Assembly (NCBI GenBank): GCA_038124025.1
Contig: JAYPBC010000018.1
Span: 1-39,958, forward strand
Source of the DNA: UBA1275 sp038124025
Lineage (GTDB): Bacteria; Bacteroidota; Rhodothermia; Balneolales; Balneolaceae
Direction of reading: 5' to 3'
DNA length: 39,958 nt
The stretch's first letter is position 1. The number at the start of each line of letters is the position of its first letter. Of the stretch, positions 8,303 through 15,432 are shown in pieces. The translations under genes were made by a program, and so were the position numbers. Under the pieces are notes generated by a model. The model worked only from the letters and a program-made list of their open reading frames with translations. It had not been told where the DNA came from and made no database searches.

Positions 8303-10261
8303 TTATGCTTCAGTTTTCATTTTACGACGTACAGCGTAAAGAATAGTTTTTTGAGCATCCTCTACTTCTGAGTTAGTAGCATCAGAAGGCATTTCTATTT
8401 CACTTAAAATCAACTGTTGATCTCGTTTAGTACGAGACTTAAGTACTTTTTCTCTGACTGCAGCTGGTGCAGTACGTAAAGCTAAAATAAGAGTTTCAGA
8501 AGGTATTTCGTCAAGTGCTGACTTTATCAATTCAATTTTTACTTTAGGTAAATCATCAAATCCTATAAAATACTTTTTAATTTTTTTCGCTAATTCTAAA
8601 TCCTGTTCTGCAATTGAAGCAACATATGCATCTTGTTCGGAGAGTGGCATAGTTTCGATTGTACTCAAAATAGTATCTACACCATCTGCTGCAACGTATT
8701 TCATGTCTGAAACATCTAATGCTTTTTTGGAGAAATGAGAAGCTACTTTTTTATAAACTGAAATGGGTATGTTATTAATTTTACCCATTTTCAGGAGAAC
8801 AGATATACGTTTGTCTTCATCCATTTTTTGTAAGACAATTCCAGCTCTTTCACCCGCAATTTGTGCTAGTAATATAGAAATCATTTCATCAGACTCGTCT
8901 TTCATTAAATGTAGAATTTGTTGGTCTGTCAACTGATCTATAAAGTCAAATAGGTTACTTTGTGATTCTTCAGTATCTGTAGATGTTTTGTATGTTGTAA
9001 TACTACTGCGGAAATTTTCTGTTTCTTTTATTCTTTCGTCAAGAGTGAGACCGATAAAATTGTTAATACCATAGCTAATGATCTCGAAAATATCAGAGCT
9101 CATATGAGGCTTAAGAATATTAAGTAGTTTTTCATCAACACTAACTAAACTTTTTACAGCTTTCGTTGTACCTTGTTCACTATCATTTCTAATCCACTCA
9201 GTCAGTATATTTGCAATAACTTTTGGTTTACTTATACACACATTTGCAATAAAAGTTTTATCTCCTTCAAATTTCGCCATTTCTTTGACAGTAGGACCAC
9301 TTTGCTGTTCTTGTGATATTGTTTCAGAAGATAAAGTCTTAACAGTCTGGTTTAATGGTTTTTCAAACCCTTTAACTTGTTCAGGCTGTTCATTGTCGTC
9401 ACCCTTTGATTTTTTTGACAATGCGTATAGTAGAGAAGAAATAAACAATAACCCTAGTACAATTATGACGTAGAGAAGGTGCTCTGGATTATTCCAATCA
9501 ATACCTAAGAATTCTTTCTTTTCTCTTTCTTGAAGTACTGTTTGAATTATTGTATCAGGAGTTGCCTGACTAAATGTATTGTTGATACTTTCTTCATCTT
9601 CTTCATCTTCTTCTTCTTTCTCTTGTGCTTTTTCTTCTGTCTGATTGGATCTACTTGATTGTGAATAAACTGTATCTATTTGCGTTGTTATACTTCTTGA
9701 AGGAGCATTTATAATGTTTTTATTGATAGCTCTGTTATTTCTGGGGAATACTTTTTTACTAACCGACACAATATCACCCCGAAATTCGTCTGCATTAGCT
9801 ATTAATGAAGCTGCTTCCTCTACGAAATCTACATCTTCATCACTGTAAGAAGTATCTACGAGAACCTTAATATTAAGTCTAGTGAGTTGAAAGCGAGCAT
9901 CAAAACCAGAAGCTTTAATACTGTCTTGCCCGGTAGGTCTGTTCGATTGAAGATTGGGTGGTATAAAAGGGAGACCAGGCAGATTTTCAATTTTAATATC
10001 ATCTTGTGGTTGCACTACTTGGTACCCTTTTGGAACCAAGATGCGTTCCAGTGACGCTTTTACATCTACAATAAATGTACCCTCTCGGTAGTAATCTGAG
10101 AGTGCATTACCTAATATTACTTCATAGTATCGTTCGTATTTAGCTGCTTCTTCCTGTACATCCGCAGATGTAATTTGTCCCGGTACAATTTGACCGATTG
10201 CAGTCATACTCTGAAGCGCAATAATACCCGTAAAAACAAGAATTTTAAGGTTTCCTGCCAT
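8303..10261 (-). CDS. FliF-like/FliG-like rotor fusion protein
   Basis: Protein of 652 aa. A signal-like hydrophobic start (6-24) is followed by a periplasmic part. Residues 43-173 follow the last ring-building domain of FliF: RYYEVILGNAL, FIVDVKASLE, LTRLNIKVLVDTSYSDEDV, then EFRGDIVSVSKKVF, like RLSVAVVVN and RGDxxxVxxxxF of FliF. After an acidic linker (209-225) comes one transmembrane helix (261-282). The cytoplasmic part (330-652) follows FliG: middle domain near 435-515, AADGVDTILSTIE at 524-536, and a torque-helix region, LILALRTAPAAVREKVLKSR (591-610), then SEVEDAQKTILYAVRR. It is first in an operon with motA and motB and thus likely the rotor. Not recognised as a named family; orthology to FliF/FliG is by eye. 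Confidence 0.85.
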   Translation of the reverse strand: MAGNLKILVFTGIIALQSMTAIGQIVPGQITSADVQEEAAKYERYYEVILGNALSDYYREGTFIVDVKASLERILVPKGYQVVQPQDDIKIENLPGLPFIPPNLQSNRPTGQDSIKASGFDARFQLTRLNIKVLVDTSYSDEDVDFVEEAASLIANADEFRGDIVSVSKKVFPRNNRAINKNIINAPSRSITTQIDTVYSQSSRSNQTEEKAQEKEEEDEEDEESINNTFSQATPDTIIQTVLQEREKKEFLGIDWNNPEHLLYVIIVLGLLFISSLLYALSKKSKGDDNEQPEQVKGFEKPLNQTVKTLSSETISQEQQSGPTVKEMAKFEGDKTFIANVCISKPKVIANILTEWIRNDSEQGTTKAVKSLVSVDEKLLNILKPHMSSDIFEIISYGINNFIGLTLDERIKETENFRSSITTYKTSTDTEESQSNLFDFIDQLTDQQILHLMKDESDEMISILLAQIAGERAGIVLQKMDEDKRISVLLKMGKINNIPISVYKKVASHFSKKALDVSDMKYVAADGVDTILSTIETMPLSEQDAYVASIAEQDLELAKKIKKYFIGFDDLPKVKIELIKSALDEIPSETLILALRTAPAAVREKVLKSRTKRDQQLILSEIEMPSDATNSEVEDAQKTILYAVRRKMKTEA

Positions 10262-10524
10262 AATTAAACCCCCGCAGAAGGTACTTTATTTAAGCCTAGA
10301 CGTAGATGATGTTAACTACCCCATTAAGTATGCGAAAAAATTTTGAGTTTTCCACACAGAATCTAAAATAAGTAGAATATTGATCTAATGGTAATATTCT
10401 GCAAAATAATTGGTAATTCAATGTTTAGGTAAAATTGAACTTCAAGCAGGGGCGACTTCTATATACTTATCCACAATACTAGCTACTCTAATACACTTAG
10501 TTTTTACGGACATCTGATCACCTT
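10262..10524. promoter_or_regulatory. Motor operon upstream region
   Basis: The 263-bp gap separates sufE from the motor operon on the same strand. It holds a perfect 8-bp dyad, AGAATATT at 10374-10381 and AATATTCT at 10393-10400, spaced by 11 bp, a plausible repressor or activator site. It also has two DnaA-box-like nonamers, TTTTCCACA (10348-10356) and TTATCCACA (10467-10475, a perfect E. coli box). No strong TTGACA/TATAAT or TAnnTTTG promoter was identified on the minus strand. Function is inference. Confidence 0.4.
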
Positions 10525-10956
10525 TTATTTTGAAGAGAAAGCAAGTGCATAAATTTTCATTTGCTTTACCATAGATAGCAGGCCATTGGCTCTAGTTGGT
10601 GAGAGATGTTCATGCATTCCAATTTTGGTAATGAAGGTAGGCTCTGTTGAAAGAATAGCGTTTGGACTCTGTTGGCTATATAGGCGAATCATTAGTGCTA
10701 CAAGTCCTTTGGTGATAGCAGCATCACTATCGGCTTCGAATACAACGATATCCTCATTGAATTCAGCATGTAACCACACTTGACTTTGACAGCCTTTTAC
10801 TATGTTACTGTCTATCTTCTTGGATGGATCGAGCGTCGGGAGTTTAGAACCAAGCTTAATAATGTGTTTGTATCGCTCGGTCCAATCTTCAAAGAGATTG
10901 AACTCTCTAACAATTCTATTTTGTACGTCATTAATACTTGCCTTTGGCTGCGACAT
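10525..10956 (-). CDS. sufE: SufE family cysteine desulfurase accessory protein
   Basis: Cytoplasmic sulfur acceptor of 143 aa that takes persulfide sulfur from SufS and hands it to the Fe-S scaffold. The conserved motif VKGCQSQVWL places the sulfur-carrying Cys at residue 56. The SDAAITKGLVALMIRLYSQ helix and the end motif LSPTRANGL are typical of the SufE fold. Length fits the family (about 140). The gene begins 8 bp after the two-PAS protein gene, so both probably share one transcript. The rest of a suf cluster is not in this window. Confidence 0.93.
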   Translation of the reverse strand: MSQPKASINDVQNRIVREFNLFEDWTERYKHIIKLGSKLPTLDPSKKIDSNIVKGCQSQVWLHAEFNEDIVVFEADSDAAITKGLVALMIRLYSQQSPNAILSTEPTFITKIGMHEHLSPTRANGLLSMVKQMKIYALAFSSK

Positions 10957-10964
10957 GAGTAGGT

Positions 10965-11843
10965 TTAAATTTCCTTAAACTCTAGCTTACCAACTGATTT
11001 TACGGTTGAAATTTTGTTGTTGGTATCATCTTTTACAGGGCTGAATGACTGATAAATTGTTTTATATTCATCTGAATTAGGAATTTTGTATCGAAATAAC
11101 TCTGATACTGTTTTACCATCAAACGCATTAGTCAATGCCCGTTCTACCATGGGAACATCATCCGGATGTATCACACTATTCAAGCCGTTTTCAAATATTT
11201 CATCAGAGCTGTATCCAGTTACTTCTTCAAAAGCTTCGTTTATATATTTACAGTTAAAGTCCGACTCTTCCATAGAGAATTTGAGGATGAATTCTTCTCT
11301 CTGCTTTAGTAGCGTTCCGAAATCTGTATTGAATATAGCCTTTGCCGTCTCTTTTTTCTCTGTGACATCTCGTTGATACGACACCCAATGCGTAACCTCA
11401 CCCTGTGCATTCATTAAAGGGTGGATGTCCCACTGGTTAATGAATTCCGAACCATCTTTACGATAATTAATGGTATGACCAAAAAACGCTTGTCCCTCAA
11501 TTAATCTTCTTTTAAGTCGCTCTAAGATAGCGCGATCGGTCTTTTCTCCTTGGAGTATTCTTGGTGTTTTACCAAGCACTTCTTGTTTTGTATATCCAGT
11601 CATTCGGGTAAAGCCGTCGTTTACATAAACAATTTTTGGTCCTGGCTTTTCCAAACTGAGTTCGGTGATTATGATGGAATCATAATCGTTGCGAATCGCA
11701 CTTTCAAGTAGATCTAGTTGATGTTTTAAGGTAGCAATTTCACTTGCTTGTGACTTAAAAGCATCTTCTAGCCTTGCTTGGGCTTCGGCGTCTTTGGCAA
11801 ATTTCTTGATGTCGTCTAATTCAAATGGGTTATTGTACTTCAT
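10965..11843 (-). CDS. Two-PAS-domain sensor without output domain
   Basis: Protein of 292 aa, cytoplasmic. A short coiled coil (about 15-48) precedes a LOV-like PAS domain (48-165: IVYVNDGFTRMTGYTKQEVL, then GKTPRILQGEKTDR, NYRKDGSEF and HWVSYQRDVTEKK). A second, more divergent PAS follows (180-288: YINEAFEEVTGY, IHPDDVPMVE). In photoactive LOV proteins the loop reads GxNCRFLQ; here Pro94 replaces the reactive Cys, so flavin-adduct photochemistry is not expected, though a redox or ligand role remains possible. There is no kinase, GGDEF or DNA-binding domain, so it must act through partners. It lies upstream of sufE and downstream of a candidate RNA leader. Confidence 0.85.
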   Translation of the reverse strand: MKYNNPFELDDIKKFAKDAEAQARLEDAFKSQASEIATLKHQLDLLESAIRNDYDSIIITELSLEKPGPKIVYVNDGFTRMTGYTKQEVLGKTPRILQGEKTDRAILERLKRRLIEGQAFFGHTINYRKDGSEFINQWDIHPLMNAQGEVTHWVSYQRDVTEKKETAKAIFNTDFGTLLKQREEFILKFSMEESDFNCKYINEAFEEVTGYSSDEIFENGLNSVIHPDDVPMVERALTNAFDGKTVSELFRYKIPNSDEYKTIYQSFSPVKDDTNNKISTVKSVGKLEFKEI

Positions 11844-12278
11844 GGGGCCAATTTGGTCTCGAGGAGTTTTTCACAGCATTAGTCAAAAGTTAAACGACTA
11901 ATAATGGTCAATCATTCCAAATCTCCAAACAATAAAAGAATGGCCTAATATGAGCTTTTCTGTGTACAATTGCAGAATAAAAAAGGGGGACTGTTGCCCC
12001 CCTTTCCTCACTCACTCATCGAAGTAGCAGCTTTGCCGTAGCTTAGCTGCACATTCTTTAACATTACAGCCTATAATCATGAAAAAATTAATAGGCTATG
12101 TTGATATCGATTTAAACCACAAAATACGTAGTTAAAAAAACGTATCGTAGTACAAAACACTAAACAAATATAAGACTGTAAGCGCTTTTTTGCTAGTTTA
12201 AAGTACGATTAAATAGATTTTTTTTCTGCATATTCAAAGCTTTTATAGTTTGGCTAAAACCATAAAATGAACGGTTTA
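11844..12278 (-). ncRNA. Candidate structured RNA or leader upstream of PAS-sufE
   Basis: This 435-bp stretch has no gene. Read on the minus strand it has a TATATTTG element (12172-12165) that fits the Bacteroidota TAnnTTTG -7 box, followed by three perfect hairpin stems: ATACGT/ACGTAT (12124-12129 with 12140-12145), AGCCTAT/ATAGGCT (12068-12074 with 12091-12097) and GCAGCT/AGCTGC (12027-12032 with 12045-12050). It ends in a terminator-like hairpin at 11982-12005. An RNA of roughly 180 nt is implied, either a free small RNA or an attenuator for the PAS-sufE genes that start 135 bp later. No match to tmRNA, SRP RNA, 6S or RNase P was recognised. No clear -33 TTG box is seen. Confidence 0.35.
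11978..12005 (-). terminator. Rho-independent terminator-like hairpin
   Basis: On the minus strand AAAGGGGG pairs with CCCCCTTT (12005-11998 with 11989-11982) across an 8-nt loop, followed by more T residues. The plus strand lacks a T run after the stem, so the direction is minus. It lies 275 bp after meaB and 135 bp before the PAS gene start, so it could end the meaB transcript, end a small RNA, or attenuate PAS-sufE. Confidence 0.5.
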
Positions 12279-13289
12279 TCAGTTTATTAGAAGTGAGTCA
12301 GTAAATTCTTGTGCTGCTTCTACTACACTTTTTTTGCCAGAATCAATCTCTTCTGAGAGCGTGTTTCGCAGAGTAGTTGCGTGATTTGATGCATGCAACT
12401 GTTGGAGCCAGTAGAATTCACTTAATTTATGGAACCATTGTTTCTGCTGGAGTCGTCTTTTGTGCTCAAAGTGTCCACCTGCTGTCGTTATTTCTATATA
12501 TTTAGTTACCGCTTGCCAGCTCTCTGAGATTCCAATCTCCTTGGTGGCGCTTAGCCCAATGATAGGAACTTGATAATTTTGTAAGGAATGTTTAATTAAT
12601 TGAGCCGTGGACCTTAAAGATTGTAAGGTCTGCTGAGCAAGTGTTTCGGTAGCACCATCCATTTTATTCACCAATAGAACATCCGCAAATTCTAATACTC
12701 CTCGTTTAATCCCTTGCAATTCGTCCCCACTTCCGGGTTGATTAAGCAAAACGAAGCAGTCTACCATATCGGCTACTGCGCCTTCATTTTGACCAATTCC
12801 AACGGTTTCAATAAGAATGACAGAATAACAAGCAAGCTCGCATAGGCTCATGATGGATTGAGTTGCATGAGTTACTCCACCAAGAACTTGTTGAGAGGGG
12901 GAGGGGCGTATAAAGGCATTATTTTGTGTGCTTAAGCGCTCCATTCTGGTTTTATCGCCAAGAATCGAGCCACCAGAAAGTCGGCTACTCGGATCCACAG
13001 CTAATACACAGACTCGGTGTCCTAACGATAGTAAATGCATTCCTAGAGCTTCTATATAGCTACTTTTTCCTACACCAGGAGGTCCCGATATTCCAACTCT
13101 TATTGTTGAGGTGCGATCTGTCTCACGAATTCGTTTTAAAGCTTCTTTCAGTAAATTCCCAGCCAGCTTTTGGTCTTCTATACGAGTGCTTTCTAATAAT
13201 GTAATTGCTTGAGAAAGGCTTCGTATTTGCCCTTGTTCAATAGAAGATATCCAGTCAGAAATAGCTTTATGTTCTTGAGATTCAATCAT
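12279..13289 (-). CDS. meaB: Methylmalonyl-CoA mutase-associated GTPase MeaB
   Basis: G3E-type P-loop GTPase (ArgK/MeaB) of 336 aa that chaperones methylmalonyl-CoA mutase, gating cobalamin loading and protecting the enzyme from inactivation. Walker A GPPGVGKS is at residues 69-76, AVDPSS and the ETVGIGQNE switch follow, and NKMD provides guanine specificity. Length matches MeaB proteins. Its ATG overlaps the mutase stop codon (TAATG at 13291-13287 read on the minus strand), so translation is coupled and the partner assignment is firm. No internal break is seen. Confidence 0.95.
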   Translation of the reverse strand: MIESQEHKAISDWISSIEQGQIRSLSQAITLLESTRIEDQKLAGNLLKEALKRIRETDRTSTIRVGISGPPGVGKSSYIEALGMHLLSLGHRVCVLAVDPSSRLSGGSILGDKTRMERLSTQNNAFIRPSPSQQVLGGVTHATQSIMSLCELACYSVILIETVGIGQNEGAVADMVDCFVLLNQPGSGDELQGIKRGVLEFADVLLVNKMDGATETLAQQTLQSLRSTAQLIKHSLQNYQVPIIGLSATKEIGISESWQAVTKYIEITTAGGHFEHKRRLQQKQWFHKLSEFYWLQQLHASNHATTLRNTLSEEIDSGKKSVVEAAQEFTDSLLIN

Positions 13290-15373
13290 TATTTACTAAC
13301 AGTGATTTGATCTTTTAAAGCTCGGAGTATGGATTCTGCCGCGTGTGTTATGGGTGTTCCAGGACCAAATATGGCAGTAACCCCATTTGCTTTCAGTTGG
13401 GCATAATCTTGTTCTGGAATTACTCCCCCTACCACAATGATTATGTCTTCCACCCCCTGCTTCTTAAGCCCCTCAATGAGAGAGGGTATTAAAGCCTTGT
13501 GTCCACCAGCTAGACTTGATATACCAACAATATGCACATCATTTTCAATGGCTTGTTTAACTACTTCATCGGGTGTGGAGAAAAGGCTTCCCATATCCAC
13601 ATCAAATCCTAAATCTGCAAAAGCTGTGGCAATGACTTTAGCTCCTCGGTCATGTCCATCTTGCCCCATTTTTACAATGAGCATACGAGGTTGTCGCCCT
13701 AATGATTGTGCTAATATGCGCACCTGTACTTTTAAATGCTCAAAAGCTGGATCCTGTTCATACACTTTGCTATATACTCCTTTTATGGTAGAATGGTGTG
13801 CGCTATGTCGCCCCCAAACGCGTTCTAGCGCTTCTGAAATTTCTCCAACGGTAGCCCGAGCCCTAGCGGCTTCAATAGCGATGGATAACATATTTTGCTC
13901 GGTTGATTTAGCTGCTTCTTCTAACGCATCCAAACGGATTTTCACTTGTTCACTGTTCCTATTCTTTTTGAGTTGGAACAGGTTTTTTTCTTGAGATTGA
14001 CGGACTTTTGAATGATCAATATCACGTACATCCATAGGTTCTTGTTCATGACTCTTGTATTTGTTTACCCCCACAATCGTTTCAATGCCTTTGTCAATAC
14101 GAGCTTGGCGCACGGCTGCAGAGGCCTCTATTTTCTTTTGTGGGAAGCCCAATTCTATGGCTCGTGTCATTCCTCCCATGGCCGTGATCTCGGCAATAAG
14201 TTCTTTTGCTTTGATGCATAAGTCGTGAGTAAGTGATTCCATGGCATAAGAGCCTGCAAAAGGATCAATAATGTGGGTCATATCGGTTTCCTCTTGTAAA
14301 ATAAGCTGAGTATTACGCGCAATTCGAGCAGCTGTTTCGGTGGGAAGAGACAAGGCTTCATCGTAACTATTGGTATGAAGGGATTGAGTCCCACCAAAAA
14401 TAGCAGCTATAGCTTCTACGGTAGTTCGTACGACATTATTTAGAGGATCTTGCGCCGTCAATGACCAACCCGAGGTTTGGCAATGGGTACGTAACATGGT
14501 CGATTTGGGATTTTTTGGCTCAAATAGATCCTGCATGAGTTCTGCCCATAACTCGCGCGCGGCACGTAGTTTTGCTATCTCTGTAAGCATATTCATCCCA
14601 ATGCCGAAAAAGAATGAAAGTCGTGGGGCAAACTCGTCAACATCGAGGCCTCGATCGACTGCAGTTTTAACATATTCTAGCCCATTTGCAATAGTAAACG
14701 CCAACTCCAGCACTTCATTAGCTCCAGCTTCCTGCATATGGTAACCGGAAATAGAAATCGAATTAAACTTGGGCATATGCTGGCGTGTATAGTCGATAAT
14801 GTCAGAGACCAATCGCATAGAGGGCTTAGGCGGGTATATATAGGTATTGCGAACCATGAATTCTTTCAAAATATCATTTTGAATGGTTCCACTTAACTGA
14901 TCTTGCGAGACACCTTGTTCTTCAGCTGCTACAATATATGACGCCAGAATGGGGATAACAGCACCGTTCATAGTCATTGATACGGACATTTTATCAAGTG
15001 GAATCCCATCGAATAGTTGTTTCATGTCTTCCACTGAATCAATGGCCACCCCAGCTTTTCCTACATCTCCAACTACTCTAGGATGATCCGAATCATAGCC
15101 TCTATGAGTAGCTAAGTCAAAGGCCACACTAAGGCCTTTTTGTCCATTTTCGAGCGCGTTCCGGTAAAAAGCATTGGACTCTTCTGCCGTTGAAAAGCCT
15201 GCATACTGTCGTATAGTCCATGGCCTACCAGTGTACATACTACTGTAGGGGCCCATTCGATACGGAAACTCTCCTGGACGTTGAGCTTTTATTCCTCTTT
15301 TGGTCAGGTCATCAGCCGTATATAACGGCTTTTTTTTAAGCTGTTCGGCGTCATGGGACGAAAATTCACTCAT
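13289..15373 (-). CDS. scpA: Methylmalonyl-CoA mutase, catalytic chain with B12 domain
   Basis: Adenosylcobalamin enzyme of 694 aa that interconverts (R)-methylmalonyl-CoA and succinyl-CoA in propionate metabolism. The TIM-barrel substrate domain carries YAGFSTAEESN and GLSVAFDLATHRGYDSDHP. The C-terminal flavodoxin-like domain binds B12 through GQDGHDRGAKV (DxHxxG) and has GGVIPEQD near the end. It forms a coupled pair with meaB. The usual inactive small chain (mutA) is not next to it; the upstream neighbour is smc, 59 bp away, so the enzyme may be a homodimer or the small chain may lie elsewhere. No cobalamin riboswitch was seen upstream. Confidence 0.95.
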   Translation of the reverse strand: MSEFSSHDAEQLKKKPLYTADDLTKRGIKAQRPGEFPYRMGPYSSMYTGRPWTIRQYAGFSTAEESNAFYRNALENGQKGLSVAFDLATHRGYDSDHPRVVGDVGKAGVAIDSVEDMKQLFDGIPLDKMSVSMTMNGAVIPILASYIVAAEEQGVSQDQLSGTIQNDILKEFMVRNTYIYPPKPSMRLVSDIIDYTRQHMPKFNSISISGYHMQEAGANEVLELAFTIANGLEYVKTAVDRGLDVDEFAPRLSFFFGIGMNMLTEIAKLRAARELWAELMQDLFEPKNPKSTMLRTHCQTSGWSLTAQDPLNNVVRTTVEAIAAIFGGTQSLHTNSYDEALSLPTETAARIARNTQLILQEETDMTHIIDPFAGSYAMESLTHDLCIKAKELIAEITAMGGMTRAIELGFPQKKIEASAAVRQARIDKGIETIVGVNKYKSHEQEPMDVRDIDHSKVRQSQEKNLFQLKKNRNSEQVKIRLDALEEAAKSTEQNMLSIAIEAARARATVGEISEALERVWGRHSAHHSTIKGVYSKVYEQDPAFEHLKVQVRILAQSLGRQPRMLIVKMGQDGHDRGAKVIATAFADLGFDVDMGSLFSTPDEVVKQAIENDVHIVGISSLAGGHKALIPSLIEGLKKQGVEDIIIVVGGVIPEQDYAQLKANGVTAIFGPGTPITHAAESILRALKDQITVSK

Positions 15374-15432
15374 CGAATACGAATTAAGAGGTTTAGTTGA
15401 GAGGAGTACGTAATAAACTAAGAAGTAGACTT

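Noticed and set aside
10348..10475. Replication origin in the sufE-motor gap
   Set aside because: Only two DnaA-like boxes, no dnaA, dnaN or unwinding cluster nearby.
12080..12136. Tiny plus-strand frame (MKKLIGYVDIDLNHKIRS)
   Set aside because: Eighteen codons with no supporting context, and it lies in the stems of the candidate minus-strand RNA.
15374..15432. Cobalamin riboswitch before methylmalonyl-CoA mutase
   Set aside because: The gap is only 59 bp and lacks the B12-box; far too short for the RNA.
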